Part shown: piece after piece, positions 9,840-19,323 of the stretch | Layout of the letters: each line of letters starts with the position of its first letter | Position numbering within the stretch: position 1 is the stretch's first letter | Assembly (NCBI RefSeq): GCF_023716665.1 | Contig: NZ_CP071859.1 | Location: forward strand, 1,860,001 to 1,924,000 | DNA from: Vibrio sp. SCSIO 43135 | GTDB lineage: Bacteria > Pseudomonadota > Gammaproteobacteria > Enterobacterales > Vibrionaceae | Length of the DNA: 64,000 nucleotides | Reading direction: 5' to 3' | The notes under the pieces: model-generated | What the model was told of the DNA's origin: nothing | Seen by the model: the letters and a program-made list of their open reading frames with translations, nothing else | The model's database searches: none | Made by a program: the position numbers and the translations under genes

Positions 9840-10535
9840 TTATTTCCAAATAGAATTTACTTCGTCTTCAGTCAAATAGCGGTACTCGCCCAACTCCAGA
9901 GATTCATCCATCTCGATCTCACCGATACGTTCGCGGTGGAGGGCTTCCACTTTATTGCCTAGCGCTGCAAACATACGCTTCACTTGGTGATATTTACCTT
10001 CGTGAATGGTAAGCAGTACTTCCCGATCTGCTCTCACTTCTAAGTGCGCAGGAAGCGTTAAATTGGTTTCACTCTTTAGTTGAATACCTTGCTTGAATTT
10101 TTCAACATAGTCATCTTCAACCGGGTCTACTAACCAAACGCGGTAAGTTTTTTCACACTTATGCTTCGGAGAAGTAATTCGATGTGACCATTGACCGTCA
10201 TCGGTAATCAAAACTAAGCCTGTTGTATCAACATCCAAACGACCAGCAATATGCAGTTGATCCATTTTAATTTCGTCGAGCAAGTCGAATACGATGCGAT
10301 TTGAGCTATCTTCATGCGAGCATACGAAGCCTTCAGGCTTATACAGCATGATGTAACGTGGCCCTTGAACTCTAAGTTGATTGCCTTGCCACACTACCTC
10401 ACACTCTTCAGTCACTTTAGTTGCACCGCTTTTCACTACGGTGTCATTAACGGTCACTGTGCCTGTTTTCAATATCTTGGTGGCTTCTTTTCGTGTTGCA
10501 CCCAGTGCATCACACAAAAATTTATCTAAACGCAT
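9840..10535 (-). CDS. rsuA: 16S rRNA pseudouridine(516) synthase RsuA
   Basis: This 231-residue protein has an N-terminal S4 RNA-binding domain (MRLDKFLCDALGATRKEATKIL) followed by the pseudouridine synthase core. The catalytic motif GRLDVDTTGLVLITDDG is present with its aspartate, and the later KYHQVKRMFAALGNKVEALHRERIG matches the RsuA/RluE group. It isomerises U516 of 16S rRNA. It is divergent from radD and followed by bcr, which is the conserved enterobacterial and vibrio order. I see nothing unusual in it. Confidence 0.95.
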   Translation of the reverse strand: MRLDKFLCDALGATRKEATKILKTGTVTVNDTVVKSGATKVTEECEVVWQGNQLRVQGPRYIMLYKPEGFVCSHEDSSNRIVFDLLDEIKMDQLHIAGRLDVDTTGLVLITDDGQWSHRITSPKHKCEKTYRVWLVDPVEDDYVEKFKQGIQLKSETNLTLPAHLEVRADREVLLTIHEGKYHQVKRMFAALGNKVEALHRERIGEIEMDESLELGEYRYLTEDEVNSIWK

Positions 10536-10608
10536 GAATACCTCATCTTTCTTAAGTCGGGTATTATAGTCTTCTTTCTCGTAATAGTTGAGCTATTTCA
10601 CATATTTC

Positions 10609-12345
10609 ATGTACACATTACGCCCCTACCAAGCCGATTCTGTTAAAGCAGTTATTCACTACTTTAGAAAGCACTCTACACCTTCGGTTATTGTCCTTCC
10701 AACCGGAGCAGGTAAAAGCTTAGTCATAGCCGAACTGGCTCGCCTAGCCAAAGGTCGCGTGCTGGTGTTGGCCCACGTAAAAGAGTTGGTCGAGCAGAAT
10801 CATGCTAAGTACGAAGGGTATGGACTCAAGGGCTCAATCTTTTCCGCGGGATTAGGTAGAAAAGAAACCGACCAACAAGTTGTATTTGCATCAGTCCAGT
10901 CGGTCGTTCGCAACCTAGACGAATTTAAGAACCAATTTTCACTTTTGGTTATCGATGAATGCCATCGCGTTCCAGACGAGAAGAGCAGCAGCTATCAGAA
11001 AGTCATCACACATTTAAGAGAGCTGAACCCCGGAATTAAAGTCCTTGGGTTAACGGCAACACCTTATCGACTTGGCATGGGATGGATATACCAGTACCAC
11101 ACTCGCGGTCAAGTACGCAGCGAAGAGCCACGTTTCTTTCGCGACTGTATTTTTGAGCTACCAATCCGCTATCTGCTTGACGAAAACTTTCTAACCCCAG
11201 CCAGAATGATGGACGCGCCCGTGCTGTCCTACGATTTTTCGCAAATAAAACCCGCGAGCACCGGCCGATACAAAGAAGCCGAATTGGACATGGTTATCGA
11301 CAAAGCGAAGCGTGCAACACCTCAAATCGTCGACCAAATCCACCACCTCGCTCAAGAAAAGTTAGGTGTCATGATTTTTGCTGCGACTGTTCGTCACGCT
11401 CAGGAGATTCTAGGCTTACTACCGAGTGAACAGTCAGCCATTGTGATTGGAGATACTCCCACTCAAGAGCGGGACGACATCATTACTCGCTTCAAAAATC
11501 GAGAGATTAAATTTCTCGTTAATGTATCGGTACTAACCACAGGCTTTGACGCCCCTCATGTTGATCTTATCGCAATCTTGAGGCCAACCGAGTCCATCAG
11601 TCTTTACCAACAAATCGTTGGGCGTGGATTAAGGCTTTCCCCAGGAAAGTCTGAGTGTTTGGTATTAGATTATGCTGGCAACAGCTACGACCTTTACCAA
11701 CCCGAAGTCGGAGATCCAAAGCCAGATTCGGATAGCGAAATCATAACCATCCCCTGCCCAGCTTGCGGGTTTAACAACAACTTCTGGGGTAAGCTGGATT
11801 CCAACGGTTTCCTGCTAGAGCATTTTGGGCGCCGTTGCCAAGGGTTCTTCGTCGATGAAGAAACAGAAGAACGTGAACATTGTGGCTATCGCTTTCGCGC
11901 GAAATACTGCAATGAATGTGGTGCTGACAACGACATTGCAGCTCGTATCTGCCATGAATGTGATGCGACATTGGTCGACCCAGACAAAAAGCTTAAAGAG
12001 GCATTAAGCCTGAAAGACGCGTTAGTCTTTCAGTGCACTGATATGCAGCTCTCCGTCCACAAATCACAAGAAGGGAAATCTCAACTTAAAGTCACCTTCT
12101 TAGGTGAAAACCAAGCGCAAGTTCACGAGTTTTGGTCTCTCACGACCAAAAAACAAAAACAGAATTTCAAAGATCAATTTGTTCGCCCACACCTAGCGGA
12201 TCGGCATCGTCCCTTTGAGGACGCCTCACCAACCAAGGTTGTGGCGAATCAGCATCGATTTCGCCCTCCGCAATTTGTTATTGCCCGCAAAGTCGGACGT
12301 TTTTGGAAAATGCGCGACAAAATTTTTGAAGATGAACTGAAATAA
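10609..12345 (+). CDS. radD: RadD/YejH DEAD/H-box ATPase
   Basis: I start at MYTLRPYQADSVKAVIHYF, which matches the conserved N-terminus of RadD; a TTG 21 nt earlier is less likely. The roughly 578-residue protein has the superfamily 2 motifs: GAGKS (motif I), DECH (motif II), TATPYR (III) and QIVGRGLRLS (VI). Cysteine pairs in CPACGFNN and CGYRFRAKYCNECG...CHEC form the C-terminal zinc-ribbon region of this family. RadD acts in repair of double-strand breaks and with the single-strand binding protein. It is divergent from rsuA, as in E. coli. Confidence 0.92.
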   Translation: MYTLRPYQADSVKAVIHYFRKHSTPSVIVLPTGAGKSLVIAELARLAKGRVLVLAHVKELVEQNHAKYEGYGLKGSIFSAGLGRKETDQQVVFASVQSVVRNLDEFKNQFSLLVIDECHRVPDEKSSSYQKVITHLRELNPGIKVLGLTATPYRLGMGWIYQYHTRGQVRSEEPRFFRDCIFELPIRYLLDENFLTPARMMDAPVLSYDFSQIKPASTGRYKEAELDMVIDKAKRATPQIVDQIHHLAQEKLGVMIFAATVRHAQEILGLLPSEQSAIVIGDTPTQERDDIITRFKNREIKFLVNVSVLTTGFDAPHVDLIAILRPTESISLYQQIVGRGLRLSPGKSECLVLDYAGNSYDLYQPEVGDPKPDSDSEIITIPCPACGFNNNFWGKLDSNGFLLEHFGRRCQGFFVDEETEEREHCGYRFRAKYCNECGADNDIAARICHECDATLVDPDKKLKEALSLKDALVFQCTDMQLSVHKSQEGKSQLKVTFLGENQAQVHEFWSLTTKKQKQNFKDQFVRPHLADRHRPFEDASPTKVVANQHRFRPPQFVIARKVGRFWKMRDKIFEDELK

Positions 12346-12443
12346 ACTCTGTTTCTCCCGATATCAGCACAGGTGCTTTGGTTCACTTTCTATTCATGTT
12401 CATTTACTTATACTGTTGCTATCACTGAAAGAAAGGTTTCACT

Positions 12444-12866
12444 ATGCAGCTCACACACTCAAAGACAGTGGGGAAACTCTCGTTAGCCGCACTACTCGCT
12501 AGCATCAGCATCTTTAGTTTGTCATCACTTCCTGCCTACGCAAAAAACCACGACCATGATGGCCATGAACTGGTTCAGGATGCGTACAAAGAAGGCGCGA
12601 GCATTGAAATTGATGAAGACCAAGATGAAGTTTATGAAGCTGTGCAAAATGGCCTCATTAAACCCTTTTCTGACCTCTATGAGACGATCGACCGTGAATT
12701 GAATGGGCGCGTGATCAAAGTTGAGTTAGAAGAAGATGACGACGAGTGGTTTTATGAACTTAAATTAGTTCATGAAAACAACGTTATTAAAGTGGAATAC
12801 AACGCAGCCACTCTAGAAATGGTCGAGATCAAAGGCCGTAACTTACTCGAAGTCATCAAAAAGTAG
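12444..12866 (+). CDS. Periplasmic PepSY-domain protein of a two-component operon
   Basis: The protein has 140 residues with a signal peptide ending in the region LPAYAKNHDHDGHE. The mature part is very acidic (DEDQDEVYEAV, ELEEDDDEWFYELKLV) and ends in a PepSY-like fold (WFYELKLVHENNVIKVEYNAATLEMVEIKG). It lies 9 nt before a response-regulator gene and is clearly the first gene of the operon. PepSY proteins placed this way are thought to modulate the sensor kinase in the periplasm or to be targets of the system. The His/Asp-rich mature N-terminus suggests metal binding, which is inference. Confidence 0.8.
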   Translation: MQLTHSKTVGKLSLAALLASISIFSLSSLPAYAKNHDHDGHELVQDAYKEGASIEIDEDQDEVYEAVQNGLIKPFSDLYETIDRELNGRVIKVELEEDDDEWFYELKLVHENNVIKVEYNAATLEMVEIKGRNLLEVIKK

Positions 12867-12875
12867 AGACCAATA

Positions 12876-13535
12876 ATGAAAATACTCGTAGTAGAAGACG
12901 ACCCAAGACTTGGCGAACAGATCATTGAAACCCTTGAGCAAACAGGCTGGGTACCTGAACTATCTCAAGACGGCATCGATGCGTTATACAGAGCGACATC
13001 TGAAGAGTGGGACGTCATCGTACTCGATTTAGGCTTGCCAAAACTCGATGGATTAACCGTGTTAAAAGGGATTCGAGATGAAAACATCAATACCCCTGTC
13101 GTCATCCTTAGTGCACGAGACACACTGACTCAGCGTGTTGAGGGATTAAATGCAGGCGCTGACGATTATCTAACTAAACCATTTGAAATGGTCGAACTCA
13201 TTGCTCGAATCCGTGCGCAGCTGCGCCGTGCTTCTGGAAATGCTTCTCCAGTGATGCAAATTGGCGATCTCAGCTTAGATACACGTACCTCAAAAGTAAT
13301 GTGGCAAGGCCAAGCGGTAAGCCTTACAGCGTTAGAATACAAAGTCGTTGCCTACTTTATGCACAACCCAGAAAAGGTCATCTCTCGAACTGAACTTGTA
13401 GAGCACATCTATAAACAGGACTTCGACCGCGATTCCAACACCATTGAAGTATTCATCGGTCGGATCCGTAAAAAAATCGCACCAAAAGTAATTAAAACGG
13501 TACGAGGTTTGGGGTACCAACTTAATGCTAACTAA
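12876..13535 (+). CDS. OmpR/PhoP-family response regulator
   Basis: The protein has 219 residues. The receiver domain (about 1-115) has the acidic pair ED/D at 7-9, the phosphorylated Asp51 (IVLDLGLPKLDG), the switch threonine/serine (LSARD) and the lysine in LTKPF. The C-terminal winged helix (about 128-217) ends RIRKKIAPKVIKTVRGLGYQL, a typical OmpR/PhoB domain. It overlaps the kinase gene by 11 nt. Its place after the PepSY gene and near bcr-rsuA-radD and rplY matches a conserved vibrio arrangement of a PhoP/QseB-like regulator. The regulon cannot be read from this sequence. Confidence 0.9.
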   Translation: MKILVVEDDPRLGEQIIETLEQTGWVPELSQDGIDALYRATSEEWDVIVLDLGLPKLDGLTVLKGIRDENINTPVVILSARDTLTQRVEGLNAGADDYLTKPFEMVELIARIRAQLRRASGNASPVMQIGDLSLDTRTSKVMWQGQAVSLTALEYKVVAYFMHNPEKVISRTELVEHIYKQDFDRDSNTIEVFIGRIRKKIAPKVIKTVRGLGYQLNAN

Positions 13536-14865
13536 GGTGTCATACATCAAACGTTTGAGCTTGAAAAGCCGCTTGTTACTTGCGGCTTCTCTGTGGTTAA
13601 GCGCAATGATTTTGGCCGCGGGCATCATCATACCTAGCCTGGTCAACGACTACTTAGTGGGCGATGTAAAAAGTCAACTTCGACTGGCAATGGATGAAAT
13701 CACAGCCAATATCGAGGCTGACCAAAATGGACAACTGTCGCTGACTAGCCGTCTTTCGGACCCACGATTCAACCAACCATACAGTGGCTTATATTGGGCA
13801 GCGAAAAGTGGCGAACAAACGTTACGTTCTCGCTCTCTATGGGACAGAGATCTTAAGTTAGAAAAGAAAGGCCCTATCAAAACAGTTCGTGGTGCCAAAG
13901 ATGAAAAGCTCATCTACATTTCTCAAACCATCTATCTACCTGAGTTTTCCAAACCCGTTGAAGTGATTATCGGCTTAGACGAAGACCCACTTGAACACAC
14001 CTTAACGGACATTATTGGACAGCTATGGATCATTCTAGGCCTGCTCTTTAGTGGCGTACTTATCTTAATTGGCTTGCAGGTCAGCTGGTCTTTACGCCCA
14101 TTAGGAAAAATGCAACGCGAACTGGCAGCTTTGAAAGCAGGCAAGCAAGACGCACTCAGTTCTGAGTACCCTAAAGAAGTCTCCCCTGTGGTATCCGACC
14201 TCAATGCCCTACTCTTCCACTACCAAGAGCTTCTAGCTCGGGCAAGGCACCATGGTGGAAACCTTTCACATGCTCTAAAAACGCCACTTTCCGTACTCAA
14301 GAACGAAATATCAACACTCGATATTGAGGATCAGAAACGTTTGTTCACGCCCGTCGATCAGATCCAGACTCAGATTGATTACCACCTAGGCAGAGCGAGA
14401 ATGGCAGGTTCAATGAACATTCTCTCGGTGAAATCTAACCCAAGTGAGCGCATAGACGCTATCTCTATGGCATTTGATAAAGTCTACGCGGAAAGAGAAG
14501 TCGTCTTAATCAATGAATTAGATTCGGAACTTGATGTAGCTGTCGACCCTACAGATTTAGATGAGATGGTTGGAAATCTGCTTGAGAACGGATACAAATG
14601 GGCGAGTTCAATCATTCGTGTTCATTCCACTACCTCAGAAGATGGTGACATCATTATCAACATCGAAGATGATGGCCCTGGAATTCCAGAACAAGATTTA
14701 GACTCCGCTATTCGCCGAGGCGTGCGACTAGATGAAACGACACCTGGAACAGGGTTAGGGTTAAATATCGTTAGTGAAATGGCCCATAGCTATCGAGGCG
14801 CTTTAACACTGCACCCAAGCCCAATGGGAGGTTTGAAAGCACAGCTTAGGCTTAAGCACTCATAG
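13525..14865 (+). CDS. Sensor histidine kinase (PhoQ/QseC-like), partner of the preceding regulator
   Basis: The 446-residue kinase has a first membrane helix (about 18-40), a periplasmic domain of about 125 residues, a second helix (about 165-190) and a HAMP-like linker beginning WSLRPLG. The phospho-accepting histidine is His249 in NLSHALKTPLS. The ATPase domain has the N box NLLENGYKWA and G boxes DDGPGIP and GTGLGLNIV. The periplasmic domain follows the PhoQ/FeuQ type (RLSDPRFNQPYSGLYW). It presumably senses an envelope signal together with the PepSY protein and phosphorylates the adjacent regulator. Confidence 0.9.
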   Translation: MLTKVSYIKRLSLKSRLLLAASLWLSAMILAAGIIIPSLVNDYLVGDVKSQLRLAMDEITANIEADQNGQLSLTSRLSDPRFNQPYSGLYWAAKSGEQTLRSRSLWDRDLKLEKKGPIKTVRGAKDEKLIYISQTIYLPEFSKPVEVIIGLDEDPLEHTLTDIIGQLWIILGLLFSGVLILIGLQVSWSLRPLGKMQRELAALKAGKQDALSSEYPKEVSPVVSDLNALLFHYQELLARARHHGGNLSHALKTPLSVLKNEISTLDIEDQKRLFTPVDQIQTQIDYHLGRARMAGSMNILSVKSNPSERIDAISMAFDKVYAEREVVLINELDSELDVAVDPTDLDEMVGNLLENGYKWASSIIRVHSTTSEDGDIIINIEDDGPGIPEQDLDSAIRRGVRLDETTPGTGLGLNIVSEMAHSYRGALTLHPSPMGGLKAQLRLKHS

Positions 14866-14880
14866 GCAAGCTCACAAACA

Positions 14881-14908
14881 AAAACGCCTGACTTTCGTCA
14901 GGCGTTTT
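14881..14908. terminator. Bidirectional rho-independent terminator
   Basis: An 11-bp perfect stem (AAAACGCCTGA with TCAGGCGTTTT) with a 6-nt loop lies between the convergent kinase gene and the last gene of the T6SS cluster. Flanking A and T tracts let it work in both directions. Confidence 0.9.
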
Positions 14909-14909
14909 C

Positions 14910-15662
14910 TCAATTTAAGGTCTTTATTTCAAAATTCGCATAAACGCGGTTTACCTTATCCCATGGGATCGGGTCTATCGTCGCCCCAGCTTCTTCGGCT
15001 CTCTTTTTAATACGTTGTTTGTAGGAACTTTGATCATATACCTCTGCCGTATAACCAAAGCTGTCTCTATCTGACACAACAGCAGGCTCCAGATCATCAA
15101 TATAGATAAGCTGATCACAACCTTTTAGCCAAACCTTAGCATGACCATTGGGAAGCATGCCAAAAACAAACTCTGTTCGATAACATCGATCATCAACAAA
15201 TCCGTTAGATCGAGTATAAGTTATCTTTTCTTTGGCAAGCATTTTGACTTCCTCTGTTAACTTAAACTCCGTAGCGTAGAAGCCATTGTTGATTAACGAT
15301 ACCCAATACAAGTAAAGTGTATCTGGTAACACATTTGTGGGCATAACCTGCTGCCTACTGGTCAACGCTACAGTTTGCACTGGCAACCCAAAACCATCGT
15401 AATCAGGCAACATCCTCTGCACAGAATCTAGCTTACTAATAGTCATAAATTGCGTAAAGCCGTGCAGCATTGAAGTCCAATCGTATTTCTCATTTACTCC
15501 ATATGCTTGAGTTACTTTTACAGGGTAAAAAGATGGCATAGCGATGCTTACTCGCCAATCAGTAGGTTCCGATTGCTCTAGCTGTTCTGCAGTACAACCT
15601 GCAGAAATCATAACTTGTGTTGAAACAACAATGACTGTTATACGCATATTTAAAAGTCGCAT
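14910..15662 (-). CDS. DUF2931 lipoprotein, putative T6SS immunity protein (copy 1)
   Basis: The 250-residue protein has a lipobox (VMISAGC, Cys23), so it should be a lipid-anchored periplasmic protein. The body carries the features of DUF2931: WRVSIAMPSFYPVKVTQAYGV, VLPDTLYLYWVSL, CYRTEFVFGMLPNGHAKVWLKGC and the C-terminal IPWDKVNRVYANFEI. It is the last gene of the hcp-vgrG-DUF4123-Tle1 unit and follows a paralogue of the same family. Proteins at this position after phospholipase effectors usually protect the producer. The immunity role is inferred from position and envelope location. Confidence 0.75.
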   Translation of the reverse strand: MRLLNMRITVIVVSTQVMISAGCTAEQLEQSEPTDWRVSIAMPSFYPVKVTQAYGVNEKYDWTSMLHGFTQFMTISKLDSVQRMLPDYDGFGLPVQTVALTSRQQVMPTNVLPDTLYLYWVSLINNGFYATEFKLTEEVKMLAKEKITYTRSNGFVDDRCYRTEFVFGMLPNGHAKVWLKGCDQLIYIDDLEPAVVSDRDSFGYTAEVYDQSSYKQRIKKRAEEAGATIDPIPWDKVNRVYANFEIKTLN

Positions 15663-15729
15663 TATAATTACTTCAACAGCCTGATTTAACCCAACTCATA
15701 ATTGATGAACTTGGTATATCTACATAAAT

Positions 15730-16500
15730 TTAATTAACTTTGATGAACTCTTCATTAGCGTATACCTTACTCACCTTATCCCATGGGATCGGAGTGATGG
15801 GTACATCAAGCTCCTGAGCGCGTTTATAAATTAAATCACCATAATTTTCCCTGTATATACTGGCATCATTTCCAAATGTGTCAGCTTGCAGCTCAACATC
15901 CGCTTCAATCTCTGTGATATATCTATATTCACCGCACCCACGTAACCAGATTTTAGTATTGCCATTGGGCAAAAAACCAAAAATAATGTCAGTACGATAG
16001 CACGTTGTTTCGAAACCATCCCATCGGGTATAAGTTTCCTTCGAGCTCATAAGCTGTTTCAGTTCTTTAGATAGCGTCCATTTGGTTGTGAAAAACCTTC
16101 TATTAGAGATGGAGGCCCACTCTATATATATAGTGTCTGGCAGGACGTTTGTTCCAGAAACCTGTCTTTTGTTTGTCACCGGTACACCCAATGCTAACCC
16201 AACTCCATCATAGGAAGGAGTTGATTCCTTTATTTTATCAAACTCTGTTCTACTCAAAAAATGCATGTCGTTATGCACATAAGAGGTCCAGCCTGCATCG
16301 ACGTTTACACCGTATGCGCGTGTTACCTTCGCCGGATATAAGCTGGACATTGCATATCCAATGCGCCAATTAGGCATATCTACTGGTGTGCCCGGTGTTT
16401 TTGAAAATGCGAAGGCCAATCCGGATGCAAACAAGTAATAAACAAAAACACAAGCAATTAACTTAGCTACCATCCGGGCATTCGAATATTTCTCGAACAT
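15730..16500 (-). CDS. DUF2931 membrane-anchored protein, putative T6SS immunity protein (copy 2)
   Basis: I start at MFEKYSNARMVAKLIACVF, which has an AGGAG ribosome site 7 nt upstream and gives 256 residues. The gene begins inside the last codons of the effector gene, so translation is coupled. A hydrophobic N-terminus (KLIACVFVYYLFASGLAFAF) acts as signal or anchor; unlike copy 1 there is no lipobox cysteine. The DUF2931 landmarks WRIGYAMSSLYPAKVTRAYGV, VLPDTIYIEWASI, CYRTDIIFGFLPNGNTKIWL and IPWDKVSKVYANEEF align throughout with copy 1. Direct contact with the effector gene makes this copy the best candidate for the cognate immunity protein. Confidence 0.75.
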   Translation of the reverse strand: MFEKYSNARMVAKLIACVFVYYLFASGLAFAFSKTPGTPVDMPNWRIGYAMSSLYPAKVTRAYGVNVDAGWTSYVHNDMHFLSRTEFDKIKESTPSYDGVGLALGVPVTNKRQVSGTNVLPDTIYIEWASISNRRFFTTKWTLSKELKQLMSSKETYTRWDGFETTCYRTDIIFGFLPNGNTKIWLRGCGEYRYITEIEADVELQADTFGNDASIYRENYGDLIYKRAQELDVPITPIPWDKVSKVYANEEFIKVN

Positions 16501-18538
16501 ATGTGTCTCCTGACTTATGGGGCTTATTAGCAATGGTACGGTCTGATGAGTGGTGGATTAAGCCTTCCTTCATAAGGTTAACCATCATAGTACAATCCGA
16601 CGTCTCATCAACATTAGCGACATTGAGAGAATCTAAAAGCTGACCATTTTTGGCTGAAGATAACGCTTTATCACACAATTCAGCAAATCCCAATTGGCCA
16701 ATAAACGTGGGAACAGAATAATAACTATCCCCTTCCTCTGACCAAATAGCTCCACCTTTATCGTCTAATGGGACACCACTTCTCTCAGCAAATCCGAACA
16801 TCACTCTCAGATAAAGGCGAGATAGGTCACCTTGAACTAAACGTTTAACATATAGAGTCCCTTGTAACTGCATTTGATCATTTTTACCTTGAGGAAGTGT
16901 CCGATACTCTATCCAATAGTCATCTTTGCTCCAGCCCAAACGTACTTCACTTTCAATTATTTTATTTAGCCTTTCAGCAATTGTTGCTTTAACTTTGTCG
17001 TAATTCCACGAGGCCACACTTCTTGTAATTCTATCAACGGACTTCTTCTCAAGCAGCGGCAAAGAGTATTGTACCTTACCCTTTGAATTTATTGTGTTGT
17101 ATGCAATGTTCGAGTGATAACCTCCACCAATATCAGAGTGAGAGCCAGGGACAACAAATTCAAAAAACTGATCGGAATTATTTATTTTGTTTAAACAGAA
17201 GTTATAACGGTACTCGGTCTTTTTGTGTGCCGTTAAATGAACCACGTTTTCAACTTTCTTGGGGTCGAGCCATAATCGGACATCACCAGTTTTCTCATTA
17301 TGGGGAGAGAAATCGCCAGAGAATGGATCTAGAATCGCCGCAACAGTGTCAAAAACACCAACAAACTTTACAACACAACTTTCCTTTTGTGCCCAATCAA
17401 AACCAAAATTCATCGCAACACCGGACCGCTTACAAGCTTCTTCCATCTTTATCGCGAACAATCCTGAGAGACCTTCAGAAACGACGTGAGTAAAATGCCT
17501 TGCTGCGGCAGCTCCTCGACTAAAGCCAAACACATCTAACTCGATACGATTAATACCGTCTAGCTTGTTCTGAACGTAGGCATCGGAGTTCACAATTAAA
17601 TCCAAGTTGCCACATAGTTGCTCAATACTGGTTTCTACTTTTGCGACAACACCATAACTTCCTATCCCCATTGCTTGCCCGATAAGTACCGACTCATCAG
17701 CAGGTTTGGTGTTATCAGTTTCATTTCCCGTTCCGATACCAGTAATGTACTCCGGATGTATAAATACTGAGTTTTCTGTATCAAATATGTCATCTGGATA
17801 TAAATCATGGAGTTTCTGTATATTTGTGAGCTCATTTGAAGCACTACCATCGACTGCATAGTCTTCCTCCCAAAAGAAATGAAACTTTTCGTTTTTGGGA
17901 TATTTGAACATTTCTTCAGGCCAACTTCGGATGTCCTCATTTTCGTGAACATAGAACTTATTTCGCCATGTCGAATAATATTTATCCAACTGCTGCTTAC
18001 CCCATTGAGCGCTGTAGGTATTGTTAGCGGTTCCATCAAAAAACATACCTACTCGAAGCGTAATAAAGTTAAACCCACGAACGTTCAGTACATAACTATT
18101 ATCTGAGATTAGCTTTAAGTTATCTGCCTGGCCTTTTTGATGACGAAGTGGTAACTCTTGGTCATCAGTTAGCGTCGTGAGGTCACCCGCTGTGACATTG
18201 AAGTATTGAGGAGCCCCTCCAATATGGTCCTTGTAGCTTTTCGAGTACTCTAAAGTAGGCTCTCCGTCCTTGTTGGGTTTGTGTGTATCTGATTGCGACT
18301 CCTTTAGCCATTCATTGCTGTCAAAAAGAAGGGTCACAGGGCCACTTGCCAGGTTCGTAATTAGAATCGGAGCTTCACCTAACACGACTGGGAATTCATT
18401 GTCACAAGCATCTTTTAAAATTCCTGACACATTCTCAAAAGGCTGATTAAATTCATCCCTAACGACAATCTCTATCCAATGCGTCATATTTTCACAAGGC
18501 GCACAGTATGGGCTTGCACCAATCGCACTACCACTCAT
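16463..18538 (-). CDS. Tle1-like (DUF2235) T6SS phospholipase effector
   Basis: The 691-residue protein has an N-terminal region of about 150 residues and a DUF2235 alpha/beta-hydrolase domain. The opening motif is LRVGMFFDGTANNTYS (about 161-176). The nucleophile elbow is VFGFSRGAAAARHF with Ser340 in GFSRG, followed by GVFDTVAAI (Asp398) and VPGSHSDIGGGYH (His467/Asp469). This is the GxSxG arrangement of Tle1 lipases, which hydrolyse membrane phospholipids of rival cells after T6SS injection. The start overlaps the DUF4123 chaperone gene by a few bases and putative immunity genes follow. No signal peptide is present, as expected for VgrG loading. All landmark residues are present, so it looks active. 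Confidence 0.88.
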   Translation of the reverse strand: MSGSAIGASPYCAPCENMTHWIEIVVRDEFNQPFENVSGILKDACDNEFPVVLGEAPILITNLASGPVTLLFDSNEWLKESQSDTHKPNKDGEPTLEYSKSYKDHIGGAPQYFNVTAGDLTTLTDDQELPLRHQKGQADNLKLISDNSYVLNVRGFNFITLRVGMFFDGTANNTYSAQWGKQQLDKYYSTWRNKFYVHENEDIRSWPEEMFKYPKNEKFHFFWEEDYAVDGSASNELTNIQKLHDLYPDDIFDTENSVFIHPEYITGIGTGNETDNTKPADESVLIGQAMGIGSYGVVAKVETSIEQLCGNLDLIVNSDAYVQNKLDGINRIELDVFGFSRGAAAARHFTHVVSEGLSGLFAIKMEEACKRSGVAMNFGFDWAQKESCVVKFVGVFDTVAAILDPFSGDFSPHNEKTGDVRLWLDPKKVENVVHLTAHKKTEYRYNFCLNKINNSDQFFEFVVPGSHSDIGGGYHSNIAYNTINSKGKVQYSLPLLEKKSVDRITRSVASWNYDKVKATIAERLNKIIESEVRLGWSKDDYWIEYRTLPQGKNDQMQLQGTLYVKRLVQGDLSRLYLRVMFGFAERSGVPLDDKGGAIWSEEGDSYYSVPTFIGQLGFAELCDKALSSAKNGQLLDSLNVANVDETSDCTMMVNLMKEGLIHHSSDRTIANKPHKSGDTYVREIFECPDGS

Positions 18539-19323
18539 GCCTGATTCTCCTTAATAGTCTCGAGAGCTTTGAGTTCATCAAAAGTTAAATGAAAAGGTTG
18601 CGATAGTTCACTAAGGTGAGTGCCTGATTCATCCGCAATCGCGATAAGAGCATACTTTTCTGCTTCTTCAGGTGAGCCTGTTCGCGTGATGCCTTTATGC
18701 ACTGCAAAAGAAATGGTTTGATGAACGTCGGTGAGCATCGCTAGCAGATTGGGTATCAATTCCCAGCAGCGCCGCTCAATAGAATGAACGTGGGAAGCTA
18801 CATCGTAGAGAGGAGCTAAGTGGTGAGGCTTAATCTTCCACCATGTGTCAGGAGTGAATACATACTCATGCTGAGAATTGTTTTCGTACACGATGAGTCG
18901 ATCATCTTCAACGACTGCCACTGAGCTGATACAACCCAGCAGAGTATTAATCTCTGACTGCTCCATAGTCGCTAGCATCTTGGTTAACACCGTGCGGTCG
19001 TAAAAACGAAACATAGTTTCTACCCCATCTAACGAAGCAATTAACAAGCTTTGTAGATGCAGGCTTACCGCCTGAGGATTTTCCTCTGACGCCAATCCTA
19101 TACCTAACGATACTAATTCTTCTGGTAGCTGAGATACTTCGTCGTCATAAGGTATTAACCAAGGGCTCAGAGATTGAACCGACGCAAATAGCGCTCCTTT
19201 AAACAGGGGAATAGCCTCATCGAATGCAAACCCATCATTCTTTTTGATAGCTGTGTTGTAAGTGTTTGCATCAACCAACCAATATTTCGACGCTGCATTA
19301 TCGTTTAACCACGTTCCAAGCAT
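18535..19323 (-). CDS. DUF4123 T6SS effector chaperone/adaptor (Tap/TEC-like)
   Basis: I start at MLGTWLNDNAASKYWLVDAN, because this ATG overlaps the vgrG stop codon (TAATG), giving about 262 residues. The N-terminal half has the DUF4123 pattern KYWLVDANTYN, ALFASVQSLSPWLIPYDDE and MFRFYDRTVL. DUF4123 proteins hold a cargo effector and deliver it to the tip of the matching VgrG. Its place between vgrG and the phospholipase gene, with overlaps on both sides, shows that it serves this VgrG-effector pair, like Tap-1/TEC of V. cholerae. Confidence 0.88.
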   Translation of the reverse strand: MLGTWLNDNAASKYWLVDANTYNTAIKKNDGFAFDEAIPLFKGALFASVQSLSPWLIPYDDEVSQLPEELVSLGIGLASEENPQAVSLHLQSLLIASLDGVETMFRFYDRTVLTKMLATMEQSEINTLLGCISSVAVVEDDRLIVYENNSQHEYVFTPDTWWKIKPHHLAPLYDVASHVHSIERRCWELIPNLLAMLTDVHQTISFAVHKGITRTGSPEEAEKYALIAIADESGTHLSELSQPFHLTFDELKALETIKENQA

